DNA of 64,000 bases, taken from NCBI RefSeq assembly GCF_030915385.1, contig NZ_CP133268.1, positions 3,074,001 through 3,138,000 of the forward strand, read 5' to 3'. A model generated the notes under the pieces. It was not told where the DNA came from. It did not search any database and saw only the letters and a program-made list of their open reading frames with translations. Positions 53,490 through 63,592 of this stretch are shown here, piece by piece. Every line of letters starts with the position of its first letter. Position 1 is the first letter of the stretch. The position numbers and the translations under genes were made by a program. Source of the DNA: Neobacillus sp. PS3-12 (lineage in GTDB: Bacteria > Bacillota > Bacilli > Bacillales > Cytobacillaceae).

Positions 53490-53619
53490 CCTGTTGATTT
53501 CCACTCCGGGCACTCGCTTTCCGCGGGGAGGGGGTCCTGGAGCCTCGCTTTGGCGCCTGTGGGGTCTCCAGTGACCTCTGATCCCGCAGGAGTCGAGTGC
53601 CCTCCGCTCCAATCAACAG
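53490..53619 (-). repeat. GC-rich palindromic repeat element, copy 1
   Basis: About 130 bp bounded by CTGTTGATT and AATCAACAG. It is far richer in GC than the genome around it and contains internal inverted segments (TCCTGCGGGA, GGAGACCCC, CCGCGGAAAGCGAGTGCC on the reverse strand). It is homologous to the element at 53890 in the opposite orientation. I recall similar repeats dispersed in Bacillaceae genomes. No coding capacity or transposase. Confidence 0.75.
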
Positions 53620-53889
53620 GGTGGCAAATCAACCTAAAGTATTGCAACACACTTTTTCTAACCTTGCCATGTGTGTTGGAATCTTCTTTATATTTTTGTA
53701 GGCTGAAGAAATAAGAGTTTGTAATGAAAAATCAATATGTTTATCAATCAAACGAAGAATATGGGGATTATTATCAATTAATCAATAGATACAAATTAAT
53801 TTTCATTTTGGCTAGAATCTCTGGTTTAAACATTCACCACATATTTTTATTATTTATTAGTTGAGCTGAAGGTCTTTTTTGAAAACACT

Positions 53890-54022
53890 CTGTTGACTGG
53901 TGCGGAAGGCACGAAGACTCCTGCGGGAGTACGGGGCAGGGGAGACCCCGCAGGAGCGAAGCGACGAGGAGGCTTCCTGGCACGCCCGCAGAAAGCGAAG
54001 TGCCTGGAGCGCCAATCAACAG
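53890..54022 (+). repeat. GC-rich palindromic repeat element, copy 2
   Basis: About 133 bp bounded by CTGTTGACT and AATCAACAG, containing GACTCCTGCGGGAGTACGGG, GGAGACCCCGCAGGAGCG and AAAGCGAAGTGCCTGGAGCG. It is the inverted homologue of copy 1 at 53490. The two lie 270 bases apart in a gene-free stretch of 860 bases (53203-54062). Confidence 0.75.
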
Positions 54023-54062
54023 ACATGTTGAAAGCAGATATACTATAAATTATTACGGTGGA

Positions 54063-54986
54063 TTATTTAACAAAACCGATCATAAATGGCAAAGCAATAA
54101 AAGAGATAAGTGTGGTCCAGAGGATACATTTTGAAACAAATTTAGGCGAGGCATTAAATTTTTCAGCTAAGATGACGGCATTGACGGCAACGGGCATACA
54201 CGCCAATATAAACAAAACGGAATGCAAGATTCCTTTGACATGTAAGATCGAAAGGCAAAGTAACGCAACAAAGGGTGATAATAGCATTCGTACAAACATT
54301 CCAGCCCAGAAAGATAATTGTACCTTAGGGTCTAACTTGGCAACTTTAACGCTTACCATTTGTGCACCTAAGATTGCTAGAACAATCGGTGAATAAGCGT
54401 TTGCGATCATAGCAACGCCCTTTGCAACGCCACTGGGCAAGTGGAGATCAAAGCTGCGGAGAACAAGGGCCAAGATCGCAGCATAAATGGATGGGAGTGA
54501 AAAAACCGATTTAATAGCATTTTTTACAGAAAATTGGGAGCGAGCTGCAAAATACACGCCAATCGTATTCACGATTACCATTTGCGAAATGACGTAAACC
54601 GATGCTTTATCTAAGCCAAGCTTACCAAAAGCCAGTAAAACCAGCGGGAGACCATAATTTACACTGTTTGTGAAGGATGAAACTAGCGTAAGCCCTGATA
54701 CTTCTGGGGTTGGTAACCTCAAGAGTCTGCCAATACCATTTGCAACTGCCCATAATAATATAAGATCTAAAATAGAAAATGCTAGCGTCATATAGATATC
54801 GTTGTGAGAGACTTGGGCTTTCAGTAATGTATCGAGAATAAGGGCGGGGCTTAAATAATATAATGAGACGGTTAATAAGGCTCTCGTTTCAAGGTTTTTA
54901 TAGCGTGCAAGCAAAGCCCCGATTATAACTGGTATAGAAAGTGGAACAATTACACCAAACAACGTTGAGAATACATTTTGAATCAT
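54063..54986 (-). CDS. AEC-family (auxin efflux carrier-like) transporter
   Basis: 307 residues, ten membrane helices in an inverted repeat of five. Characteristic elements are the first-helix GVIVPLSIPVIIGALLARYKNLETRALLTVSLYYLSPALIL and FTNSVNYGLPLVLLAFG. Bacterial members transport malate, malonate or other small acids; the substrate here is unknown. No operon partner. Confidence 0.85.
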   Translation of the reverse strand: MIQNVFSTLFGVIVPLSIPVIIGALLARYKNLETRALLTVSLYYLSPALILDTLLKAQVSHNDIYMTLAFSILDLILLWAVANGIGRLLRLPTPEVSGLTLVSSFTNSVNYGLPLVLLAFGKLGLDKASVYVISQMVIVNTIGVYFAARSQFSVKNAIKSVFSLPSIYAAILALVLRSFDLHLPSGVAKGVAMIANAYSPIVLAILGAQMVSVKVAKLDPKVQLSFWAGMFVRMLLSPFVALLCLSILHVKGILHSVLFILACMPVAVNAVILAEKFNASPKFVSKCILWTTLISFIALPFMIGFVK

Positions 54987-55064
54987 AAACTATCCCTCTC
55001 TATCTCGTTTTTCTATAATTTAAAATATAGCAAAAAATAGGAGAGATACAACAGATTTAAGCCT

Positions 55065-55098
55065 TTTTTTATTAATCAAACGTTTGATTAATAAAAAA
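55065..55098. terminator. Perfect 34-bp palindrome, bidirectional terminator
   Basis: 17-bp arms meeting at AACGTT and ending in T6 and A6, just beyond the bioY stop. Works as a terminator on both strands. Confidence 0.85.
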
Positions 55099-55106
55099 GA
55101 GACACG

Positions 55107-55669
55107 TTAATGTGTCTCGGTAACTTTGGTAACTTTTTGGAGAGAAATCGGTGATTTTAATAGTCTGTAAGCTAAATAGGATGCTAGGATTGCTTTTAAA
55201 ATATCTCCTGGTATATACACTAAACAGAATTTCGCAGCTGTTAGAACCGAAATATGCATCACGAATGCTTGAACAGGGACACCGATTAAATAGATTAAGA
55301 ATATCCCTACAGTGAGATTAACGAGTAAAATTTTCCATAACTTTATACTGTGAAAACGGTGGACCAACAATCCGACCAAGCCTGCAGTAATCGGATAAGA
55401 GAGCAGGAATCCAGCCGTAGGTCCGACAAAAACGCTAACCCCACCTCGGCCGCCAGATAAAAGCGGCATCCCGGCAGCAACCACTAATAAAAAGACAACC
55501 ATTGAAAGAAAACCACGTTTCGCACCTAATACGGTACCGGCAAGAAGAACCCCTAATGTTTGCAATACGATAGGAACAGGTGTGAACGACAGCATAATCG
55601 GCGGGACAAAACCCATTGCCCCCATAATAGCTGCAAAAAAGCTATGTATGTAAGATCTAAGACCTTCAT
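55107..55669 (-). pseudogene. bioY: Biotin transporter BioY, one frameshift near 55640
   Basis: BioY S-component of ECF-type biotin uptake, six membrane helices, with LSFTPVPIVLQTLGVLLAGTVLGAKRG and the conserved GGRGGVSVFVGPTAGFLLSYPI (substrate loop). As written the N-terminus reads MEVNYEGLRSYIHSF, unlike the family. In another frame ATG at 55667-55669, behind GGAGG, reads MKVLDLTYIAF; adding one base to the A6 tract at 55635-55640 joins it to FAAIMGAMGFVPP. So the gene is almost certainly whole apart from one missing base in a homopolymer. Biotin-dependent repression is likely (see the site upstream). Confidence 0.8.
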
Positions 55670-55737
55670 AATTTACCTCCATGTTTAAAAAGAATAGTAT
55701 TTTTTCTAATTTTCATTTTATTTTCAAACACGCTATA

Positions 55738-55766
55738 TGTCAACTTAAATTTTAATTTAGTTTACA
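55738..55766. promoter_or_regulatory. BirA-like operator upstream of bioY
   Basis: TGTCAACT (55738-55745) and AGTTTACA (55759-55766) form an imperfect dyad (7 of 8) around 13 bases. It resembles the TTGTWAACY-N14/15-RGTTWACAA biotin-repressor site but the spacing is slightly short. Confidence 0.45.
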
Positions 55767-55803
55767 TTAAAAAATTTGGGCTGTGTTACGTTTTAAAAAT
55801 CCG

Positions 55804-55820
55804 TGTCAGATTTTATAACA
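55804..55820 (+). promoter_or_regulatory. TnrA box upstream of the nitrate/nitrite operon
   Basis: TGTCAGATTTTATAACA matches TGTNA-N7-TNACA at every fixed position. It is about 90 bases upstream of the nitrite reductase start, suited to activation under nitrogen limitation. A separate inverted repeat ATAACAT-TACG-ATGTTAT lies at 55843-55860, close to a TATATT -10 candidate. Confidence 0.75.
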
Positions 55821-55896
55821 GGTTTATAGAATCTTTTGAATAATAACATTACGATGTTATGTATATTAACAACTAGTAACTTGAGGGGGATTCATC

Positions 55897-58311
55897 TTGG
55901 TAAAGGAAAAGTTAGTCTTAGTCGGGAATGGAATGGCAGGTGTTCGCTGCATTGAGGAAATTTTAAAACTCGAGCCTAACCGCTTCGAAATTTTTATCTT
56001 TGGAAGTGAACCACATCCTAATTACAATCGCATCCAGCTTTCGAAGGTGTTACAAGGTGATACATCCATAAAGGACATCACGATTAACGATTGGAGCTGG
56101 TATGAAGAAAATAAAATTCATTTATATCCTGGGGAAACAGTTGTCAAAATTGACCCAGCCAATCAAATCGTCATTTCAAATAAAGGCCGCATGGTCGAAT
56201 ATGACAAATTAATTCTGGCAACCGGCTCTGTTCCTTTTATTCTGCCAATCTCTGGGGCTAATAAAAAAGGAGTAACGGCTTTTCGAGATATAAGTGATTG
56301 CGAAAAGATGATCGAGTATTCGAAGAAATATAAGAAGGCAGCTGTCATTGGCGGAGGTTTATTGGGTCTTGAGGCAGCAAGGGGGCTTCTAAACCTAGGA
56401 ATGGAAGTAGATGTCATTCATATAGGCAGCCACTTAATGGAAAGGCAGCTTGATTCCATTGCAGGGAAACTGCTACAAACAGAGTTGGAAAAACAAGGGA
56501 TGAATTTCCTGCTGGAAAAGCATACAAAAGAGATTCTTGGCGGTGAACATGTTGAAGGATTAAGCTTTAGTGATGGTCAGGAAATACAAGCAGACTTAGT
56601 TGTCATGGCAGTGGGAATCGTGCCCAATGCCAAGTTGGCTCAAGATAGCGGTATTTCCATTCATCGCGGCATTCTTGTCAATGACTACATGGAAACGAGC
56701 CATTCCAATATATATGCAGTCGGAGAATGTGCGGAACACAGGAGCATGATCTATGGGTTAGTTGCACCACTATATGAGCAAGGTAAGGTATTGGCCCAAA
56801 GGATTTGTGGTATGCAAGAAACACCCTACACTGGCTCGACGGTATCAACCCAATTAAAGGTTTCAGGCGTAGATGTTTTTTCAGCAGGACAAATAGTGGA
56901 AGATCAAGGTACGAAAACAATGAAGTCTTTCAATGATTATCATGGGACATATAAAAAAATTCTCATTAAAGAAGGCATGATCGTTGGCGCTGTTTTGTTT
57001 GGTGATACAAGTGAAGGGAATCGGTTATTAAATCTTATAAAAAAAGAAGCAGATATTTCAGCCTATATAACAGCGGAACACAAGGAACAAGAAGGTGTTA
57101 GTTTGGTAGCGGCAATCGCTGATGAAGAAATCATTTGCGGCTGCAATGGGGTAACAAAGGGAGCTATTGTGAATGCAATTCAATCACAAGGATTGACGAC
57201 AGTCGAACAAGTGAAAGGATGCACGAATGCATCTAGATCATGCGGCGGCTGCAAATCGTTAGTTGCCGATATACTAGCGTACACCTTAGGTGATCAATTT
57301 AACAAAGCGGAACAAAAAGAGCCGATTTGCAGTTGTACAACGTTATCAAGGGATGAGGTCGTTGAGGAAATCCGTAATAAGGGTCTTACCCATATAAAAG
57401 AAGTCATGAATGTTCTTGGCTGGGGAACAGATGATGGCTGCTCCAAATGCAGGCCTGCCCTCAATTACTATTTAGGAATGCTCGATCCTCTTCATTATGA
57501 AGATGAGCGAGAATCGCGATTTGTTAATGAAAGGCTCCATGCCAATATTCAAAAGGATGGGACCTATTCCGTTGTCCCAAGAATGTATGGCGGGGTAACG
57601 AATGCTGAGGAGCTTCGGAAAATTGCCAATGTCGCTGAGAAATACAATGTCCCATTAATTAAACTGACAGGCGGACAACGAATTGATTTGCTTGGGGTCA
57701 AAAAGGAAGACCTTCCAAGTATGTGGGCCGATCTTGAAATGCCCTCAGGCTATGCTTATGGAAAATCATTGAGGACGGTAAAAACTTGTGTAGGGCAAAA
57801 CTTTTGCCGATTTGGGACACAGGACTCGATTGGAATGGGTATTAGAATGGAAAAGAAATTTGAGAGGTTAAGTACACCACATAAAGTAAAAATGGCGGTA
57901 TCTGCCTGTCCACGGAACTGCGCTGAATCGGGCATAAAAGATCTAGGCGTGGTTGGTGTTGATGGAGCATGGGAAATTTATGTCGGCGGTAATGGAGGAA
58001 CACATCTTCGAGCAGGTGATCTTCTTTGCAAAGTGAAACACGAGGAAGAAGTACTCGAAGTCACTGGAGCGTATCTCCAATATTATCGGGAGACAGCTCA
58101 TTATTTAGAGCGTACCTCCAAATGGGTGGAACGCAAGGGACTCGAAACGATTAAAACGGTGCTTGAAAACAAACAGACCCGACAAGAGCTGAATGAGCGT
58201 TTAGATTTAGCATTAAGCGTATTGAACGATCCATGGGAGGAAGCCATTCATAGTAAAAAAATTCAGCAGGAGCTTTATGAGAGTGTTAATGTGCCAGTTG
58301 AAATGAATTAA
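55897..58311 (+). CDS. nasD: Assimilatory nitrite reductase, large subunit
   Basis: 804 residues, NirB/NasD type. N-terminal FAD/NAD domain (1-400; [16 protein letters not shown]), a Bfd-like 2Fe-2S module (about 410-475; [17 protein letters not shown]), a second similar repeat ([21 protein letters not shown]), then the sirohaem/4Fe-4S nitrite-binding part with [14 protein letters not shown] and [11 protein letters not shown] (about 630-685). Reduces nitrite to ammonia with NAD(P)H. TTG start behind GAGGGGG. First gene of an operon with the Rieske subunit, transporter and nitrate reductase. Confidence 0.95.
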   Translation: MVKEKLVLVGNGMAGVRCIEEILKLEPNRFEIFIFGSEPHPNYNRIQLSKVLQGDTSIKDITINDWSWYEENKIHLYPGETVVKIDPANQIVISNKGRMVEYDKLILATGSVPFILPISGANKKGVTAFRDISDCEKMIEYSKKYKKAAVIGGGLLGLEAARGLLNLGMEVDVIHIGSHLMERQLDSIAGKLLQTELEKQGMNFLLEKHTKEILGGEHVEGLSFSDGQEIQADLVVMAVGIVPNAKLAQDSGISIHRGILVNDYMETSHSNIYAVGECAEHRSMIYGLVAPLYEQGKVLAQRICGMQETPYTGSTVSTQLKVSGVDVFSAGQIVEDQGTKTMKSFNDYHGTYKKILIKEGMIVGAVLFGDTSEGNRLLNLIKKEADISAYITAEHKEQEGVSLVAAIADEEIICGCNGVTKGAIVNAIQSQGLTTVEQVKGCTNASRSCGGCKSLVADILAYTLGDQFNKAEQKEPICSCTTLSRDEVVEEIRNKGLTHIKEVMNVLGWGTDDGCSKCRPALNYYLGMLDPLHYEDERESRFVNERLHANIQKDGTYSVVPRMYGGVTNAEELRKIANVAEKYNVPLIKLTGGQRIDLLGVKKEDLPSMWADLEMPSGYAYGKSLRTVKTCVGQNFCRFGTQDSIGMGIRMEKKFERLSTPHKVKMAVSACPRNCAESGIKDLGVVGVDGAWEIYVGGNGGTHLRAGDLLCKVKHEEEVLEVTGAYLQYYRETAHYLERTSKWVERKGLETIKTVLENKQTRQELNERLDLALSVLNDPWEEAIHSKKIQQELYESVNVPVEMN

Positions 58312-58321
58312 GGGGGGAAAA

Positions 58322-58642
58322 ATGATGGAGGTTACCCAATATCGCATCAAAGTGGCAAAAATAACTGATTTACCGATGAATCTTGGAAAAACGGTAAAAA
58401 TTGGGGCTCTGGAAATTGCCTTGTTCCGTCTGGCAAATGGAGATGTTCGGGCAATTGAGAACCGCTGCCCGCATAAAGGCGGTGTATTAGCGGAAGGAAT
58501 CCTTAGCGGAGAGCATGTTTTCTGTCCAATGCATGATTGGAAAATCAGTGTTGTCGATGGGAAGGTCCAAGAGCCCGACTTCGGCTGTGTCAAAATCTAT
58601 GAAACTGAAATTGTAAATGAGGATGTAATTGTGATTTTGTAG
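58322..58642 (+). CDS. nasE: Nitrite reductase small subunit (Rieske type)
   Basis: 106 residues, Rieske-like 2Fe-2S domain: CPHKGG and CPMHDW, each giving Cys-x-His ligands. It is the NirD/NasE partner of the large subunit. AAGGGGGG precedes the ATG, and 10 bases separate it from nasD. Confidence 0.93.
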   Translation: MMEVTQYRIKVAKITDLPMNLGKTVKIGALEIALFRLANGDVRAIENRCPHKGGVLAEGILSGEHVFCPMHDWKISVVDGKVQEPDFGCVKIYETEIVNEDVIVIL

Positions 58643-58788
58643 AAAGAAAAACATGACTTGGAGGTCAAATCTAGAGAGAAATCAGCTCGGTTATAATGCT
58701 TATATGAGTGATTACTCACTATAAAAAAATAACAGGAACAATATTTGATTTCTGTTATTTTTTTTGCGACAACATTGGAGGTAAGAGC

Positions 58789-60257
58789 ATGAAAAACGAA
58801 ACGATTTATAAGGGAAACAAAAAAATTCTTTTTTTAACGACATTCGCCTTTTTTCTTACATTTGTAGTGTGGTTTAATATGGCTCCGTTCGCCACAACGA
58901 TTATAAAGGTACTTCACTTATCAAAAGAGGAAATGGGAATTTTAATGAGCTTTAACGTTGCCTTAACCATTCCTGCCCGAATGATCGTTGGTTTGTTAGT
59001 GGACCGATTTGGACCAAGAAAGGTTTACTCTGCATTGTTGATAAGCATGAGCATCCCCTGTTTTTGCTTTGCACTAGGCACTTCTTTTTGGCAGCTGTTT
59101 ATCTCTAGACTTTTTCTAGGAGTAATCGGAGCAGGGTTTGTGATTGGGATTCGAATGGTTTCAGAATGGTTTCCTGAAAAACAAATTGGTTTGGCAGAAG
59201 GAGTCTATGGAGGCTGGGGAAATTTCGGTTCTGCAGCAGCCGCTTTTACCTTGCCCCTTCTTGCGCTTTGGATGGGGGAGAGAACGGCTGGCGCTACTCC
59301 ATCCTGCTAACCGGAGCGGCATCACTTATTTATGGTGTTTTCTATTATTTTTCTGTTCAGGATACACCAAAAGGAAAAAGCTATAAACGGGCCAAACGGG
59401 GAGGTACACTGGAAGTCACATCTCTGAAGGATATGTTTGGATTAATGATGATGACGTTTCCTATGTATGGTATTTTAGGTGTTCTTATCTGGAAACTAGC
59501 CACAACATCGCTGATCACAAACAATGTTGCTGCTATCATTTATGGCCTGCTCGCTATTTTTTACCTTGTTAATCTTACTAAAATATGGACAGATAACAAT
59601 GAGATCTTCGACAAGGAAATCCCTGAAAGTGAAAAATATTCATTCGCACAAGTGGCCATTCTTAATTTTGCTTATTTGATTACTTTCGGCTCAGAGCTTG
59701 CGGTTGTATCCATGCTTCCGATGTTTTTTCAGAATACCTTTAACTTATCCGTGATTCACGCAGGCATGATCGGTTCCAGTTTTGCTTTTATGAACCTGGT
59801 TGCCAGGCCTCTTGGCGGATTCGTGAGTGACCGATTTGGCAGGAAGAAAACCTTATTATTCGTTTTACTCTGCTTAAGTATTTGCTACTTTGGTATGTCC
59901 ATGATTTCTGCCAAATGGCCATTAATTCTCGCTTTGGTGTTAACCGTAGGTTGTTCGATTTTTGTTCAGGCAGGTGCAGGATCTGTGTTTTCGTTTGTGC
60001 CTCTGATCAAAAAGCGGATAACGGGTCAAATAAGCGGCATGGTGGGGGCCTTTGGGAATATTGGCGGCGTAGCTTTTTTAACAGTCTTGAGCTTCGTGAG
60101 CCCTTCCATCTTTTTTCGGGTGATTGGCATTGTTGCAATTTCCTGCTTTGCGATTGCGATTTTCCTTAAAGAACCTGTTCTTCAAGAAAACCGTCTTATT
60201 GCTGATAAAAAAGAAATTAAGGTCGGATCAGCAGCAAGGGGATTTGATCGGGTATGA
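58789..60257 (+). pseudogene. NarK/NasA-type nitrate transporter, one frameshift near 59276
   Basis: MFS nitrate/nitrite transporter of about 489 residues, 12 helices: AFFLTFVVWFNMAPF (helix 1), VDRFGPRKVYSALL (MFS motif A), GGWGNFGSAAAAF (nitrate signature), and in the second half FVSDRFGRKKTLL and GMVGAFGNIGGVAF (second nitrate signature). The frame breaks after LALWMGE because one G is missing in the G5 run at 59274-59278; restoring it gives LWMGGENGWRYSILLTG. The rest reads cleanly to the end. Start is ATG 58789 with TTGGAGG upstream. The last bases overlap the next gene by 4. Confidence 0.85.
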
Positions 60258-62380
60258 ATAACTTTCTTTCAAACTTTCAAGCTAAATCCAAGGAATTTAA
60301 TAGTGAAAAAATTTATGATGCGAGATGCCCGTACTGCAGTGTTCAATGCACGATGCAGGTCATAGAAGAAAGAATAGTCAACAGGAAAAGGTATAAAGTG
60401 AAACCAAATAAAGAGGATCCAACATCTGAAGGCAGGTTATGCATAAAAGGGATCAACGCTCATGAACATGCCGTCAATCATGAGCGTCTTTATTATCCAA
60501 TGGTCAAAGTGGACGGTGAATTTCAGCGGTCATCATGGGATTTTGCCATTCGCTATATTTGTGAAAAATTTCAGCAGCTGCAGTCCGAACACGGGGCAGA
60601 TACAATTGGGGTTTATGGCGGCGGTTCATTAACGAACGAAGAGGCCTATCTGCTGGGCAAATTTGCAAGAGTGGGCTTAAAATCCAAATACATTGATTAT
60701 AATGGGCGGTTTTGTATGTCTTCAGCAGCAACAGCAGCTAACTTCGCTTTTGGAATGGATCGTGGTCTAACTTTCGAATTAAACGATATCCCTCAAGCCG
60801 AGTGTATTATTCTCGCGGGAACAAACATTGCTGAATGTCAGCCAACATTAATGCCCTATTTTTTAAAAGCAAAGAAAAACGGCAGCTTTATCATTGTGAT
60901 TGACCCAAGGGAAACACCGACAACGAAACTGGCTGATCTTCATATTAAAATAAAGCCTGGCACAGACAGGATACTAGTAAATGGAATCCTAAAGGTTTTA
61001 ATGGAAGAGGGCTATACCCACAAGGACTTTATCGGGGAGCGGACAAAGGGCTTCCAAGAACTGAATACTTATCTTCAATCTATTAATTTAGCAGAAATAA
61101 CGTTGATGACAGATGTGTCGGAAAATGAAATTAAGCTTGCTGCAGAAAAATTTGGAAAAGCGAAGACAGGGATCGTACTAACGGCAAGAGGAGCAGAGCA
61201 GCATTCGACCGGTGTGGAAACGGTGAAAAATTATATTAATCTTGTTTTAGTTACAGGTAAAATTGGCAAACCCAGCTGCGGGTATGGAGCAATTACTGGT
61301 CAAGCAAACGGCCAGGGAGGCAGGGAACATGGGCAAAAAGCCGATCAGCTTCCAGGGTATCGATCGATTATGAATCCTGAACATCGGCGTTATGTCGCTG
61401 GTGTTTGGGGGATTGAGGAACATGATCTTCCGGCAAAAGGTGTCTCTGCCTATGAGATGATTGAAAAAATGGCGGAAAAGGAAATAAACGGACTTTTGAT
61501 AATGGGATCCAACCCTGTCGTATCGAATCCAAATGCTCTTTTTGTTGAAAAAGCCCTAAAACAACTCGATTTTTTAGTGGTAGTCGACTTATTTTTATCC
61601 GAAACAGCAAGGATGGCGGATGTTATTTTACCGACGACGTCATACTTAGAGGATACCGGAACACTGACAAATTTGGAGGGAAGGGTAGTCCTAAGGGAAG
61701 GGAACCGCAGGAATCCAGGCGAAACAAAGCATGATTGGGAAATTCTCAGAGATCTAGCTTTTGGGTTAGGAAAAGGGCAGTACTTCTCATATTCCAACGC
61801 CCAGGAAATATTTGATGAGCTTCGGCTGGCAAGTAAAGACGGTATTGCGGATTATTCCGGGATCACCTACCAGCGGTTAAAGGAGGAGCAAGGAGTATTT
61901 TGGCCATCGCCATTGGAGGGGCATCGCAGGAGTGTTCTTCTTTTTGAAAAGAGCTTTGCCCATGAGGACGGAAAGGCAGTAATTTCGACAGTGATAAATC
62001 GTGACCTAAAGGAGCCTGTTAACGTGGAATTCCCATTATTGCTGACGACAGGCCGGGTCATGCATCACTACTTAACTGGAGTGCAAACAAGAAAAAGTCC
62101 AAAGCTAAAGCAGCTTTGTGATGAGCCGCTTTTATCCATTCATCCTGAAACCGCCAAAAAGTATCAATTGGATGATCAAGTATTAGCCAAAGTGCAATCA
62201 AAATGGGGCAGTGCTGTATTAAGGATTTGTTATACAGCTGGAATACGGGAGGATACTCTTTTTGTTGCTTTTCATTGGGGGGATCTACAAAGCATAAATC
62301 GGGTGGTAAACCCAAATCTAGACCCAAGTTCCAAAATGCCAGAGTTTAAAGTAACTCCTGTTACAATTAGTAGGTTTTAG
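60254..62380 (+). CDS. nasC: Assimilatory nitrate reductase catalytic subunit
   Basis: 708 residues. N-terminal 4Fe-4S motif CPYCSVQCTMQV...GRLCIKG, then molybdopterin-guanine-dinucleotide oxidoreductase domains (TNIAECQPTLMPYFL, EQHSTGVETVKNYINLVLVTGK, MGSNPVVSNPN), with the cofactor-binding C-terminal domain (TTGRVMHHYLTGVQTRKSP). Length fits Bacillus NasC. It reduces nitrate to nitrite. Its start overlaps the transporter stop by 4 bases. No NasB-type electron-transfer subunit is encoded in the window; a ferredoxin or flavodoxin donor is possible (inference). Confidence 0.93.
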   Translation: MNNFLSNFQAKSKEFNSEKIYDARCPYCSVQCTMQVIEERIVNRKRYKVKPNKEDPTSEGRLCIKGINAHEHAVNHERLYYPMVKVDGEFQRSSWDFAIRYICEKFQQLQSEHGADTIGVYGGGSLTNEEAYLLGKFARVGLKSKYIDYNGRFCMSSAATAANFAFGMDRGLTFELNDIPQAECIILAGTNIAECQPTLMPYFLKAKKNGSFIIVIDPRETPTTKLADLHIKIKPGTDRILVNGILKVLMEEGYTHKDFIGERTKGFQELNTYLQSINLAEITLMTDVSENEIKLAAEKFGKAKTGIVLTARGAEQHSTGVETVKNYINLVLVTGKIGKPSCGYGAITGQANGQGGREHGQKADQLPGYRSIMNPEHRRYVAGVWGIEEHDLPAKGVSAYEMIEKMAEKEINGLLIMGSNPVVSNPNALFVEKALKQLDFLVVVDLFLSETARMADVILPTTSYLEDTGTLTNLEGRVVLREGNRRNPGETKHDWEILRDLAFGLGKGQYFSYSNAQEIFDELRLASKDGIADYSGITYQRLKEEQGVFWPSPLEGHRRSVLLFEKSFAHEDGKAVISTVINRDLKEPVNVEFPLLLTTGRVMHHYLTGVQTRKSPKLKQLCDEPLLSIHPETAKKYQLDDQVLAKVQSKWGSAVLRICYTAGIREDTLFVAFHWGDLQSINRVVNPNLDPSSKMPEFKVTPVTISRF

Positions 62381-62400
62381 TAGTAAGGAATCTAACAAAC

Positions 62401-62433
62401 AAACGAGCGCTTACATTTTTAAGCGCTCGTTGC
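62401..62433. terminator. Terminator shared by nasC and the hydrolase gene
   Basis: ACGAGCGCTT/AAGCGCTCGT perfect 10-bp stem. The T-run is better on the reverse strand (TTTGTTTG); it overlaps the end of the hydrolase gene. Confidence 0.75.
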
Positions 62434-63150
62434 GACAAAATCGCTGACATATTTGTTAAAGAGATCCTTTTTCTCAATATTACTAAGGTGTCCAGTGTTC
62501 TTTAATAAGGCGGTTCGTGCCCGTCTTAAAAATATACCCATCATATATAGGTTTATTGAAGGTGTAACCTTATCATGGGTACTTCCGATCAGCAGGACAG
62601 GTTTTTTTATCGTTGGAAGGATAAAAAAGTAGTTAATTCCTAATGATGCTTTTGCGGACTCAAGATATGTGTCTCGAATATGAAAGGCCTTTTTTGCCTC
62701 TTCCTTGTATTTAGAATCGTACAACCCTCTTGTCACAATGTGGTCTACCAATGTTTCTTCGCCTTCTTGCAGCAATTTGCGTGACTCGGTGAGGATTCGT
62801 TGACCTAATATTGAAGGAACATAAGAAGTGGTGTTAGAAAGAATTAATCCTCTTACCATTTCAGGTCGTTGCCGGTACAATTCCTGAGCAACAATTCCGC
62901 CTAACGATAATCCACAAAAGAAGGCTGAGCGGATTTTTAGATGTTCCAACAATTCAATGACGTCTGAAGCAAAGTTCTTAACGGTTAGGTCTTCGTTTAA
63001 ATCTGTTTCCCCGTGGCCTCTTAAATCAGGAATAATTAATCGATAATGATTGGCGAGTTCATGCTGTGGAGCCCAAGCCTCTTTTTTACTGCCAAGACCA
63101 TGAATCAGTACAATAGGCTTTCCTTTCCCTAGATCGTCGAACTTTAACAT
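62419..63150 (-). CDS. Alpha/beta hydrolase
   Basis: 243 residues from ATG 63150, placed behind GAGGGG by 8 bases; a GTG at 63156 is too close. Core motifs: oxyanion-hole HG in VLIHGLGSKKEAW, nucleophile Ser in FCGLSLGGIVAQELY (about S95), and C-terminal His in NTGHLSNIE; the Asp is probably in GSTHDKVTPSI. Related to 3-oxoadipate enol-lactonase-like and other soluble esterases; substrate unknown. Single gene. Confidence 0.85.
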   Translation of the reverse strand: MLKFDDLGKGKPIVLIHGLGSKKEAWAPQHELANHYRLIIPDLRGHGETDLNEDLTVKNFASDVIELLEHLKIRSAFFCGLSLGGIVAQELYRQRPEMVRGLILSNTTSYVPSILGQRILTESRKLLQEGEETLVDHIVTRGLYDSKYKEEAKKAFHIRDTYLESAKASLGINYFFILPTIKKPVLLIGSTHDKVTPSINLYMMGIFLRRARTALLKNTGHLSNIEKKDLFNKYVSDFVATSA

Positions 63151-63592
63151 TTTCACTACCCCTCATTTCATTCCCTCAAAAAGCAACTACAAAACGTTGA
63201 TATTTCTAGGCACTAATGTGTAGGAGGGAAATAATTTATTAAAAACAGTATGAACAAAAGTTGTTTAAAGCAAACCGCTGCAACTGTTAAATTACCGACC
63301 AACCCATATTCTTGCCTTAAAACGAAAGATGATAGTTATTCATCCCCAAAAGGCCGGTTGTAAGCGTAAGCAAAATTTGAGACAAATGGGGAAAATGTTG
63401 CATTCCGAAAAATATGCAATCGACAGAGCTCTTCCATTTTTCGATTTCTGATCTAAATGTCTGTATATTTTTATGCAATAAGACAAAATTTGTGCAAGTA
63501 CCTTGAAAATTGTTCGTATGGCCGTTTTTTTTAGAGAAATGATAATATGGAGAAAAATGGTTTTTGGCTTCAACGAAGGAGGTTGATTTTGA
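63151..63592. other. Intergenic region before the HD-domain gene
   Basis: No gene is called. AGGAGGG at 63222 is followed only by a distant ATG (63250) opening a 37-codon frame with no recognisable sequence. An A/T-rich promoter stretch for the HD gene is expected at about 63480-63560. Confidence 0.35.

Noticed and set aside
53286..53714. Frames across the GC-rich repeat (53286-53714, 53364-53612, 53465-53650, 53834-54019)
   Set aside because: Open only because of the GC-rich palindromic repeat; the residues mirror the repeat and no ribosome site is present.
55107..55682. BioY start at 55682 (MEVNYEG...)
   Set aside because: That ATG overlaps the ribosome site of the correct start at 55669; the family N-terminus is in the other frame, broken by one missing base.
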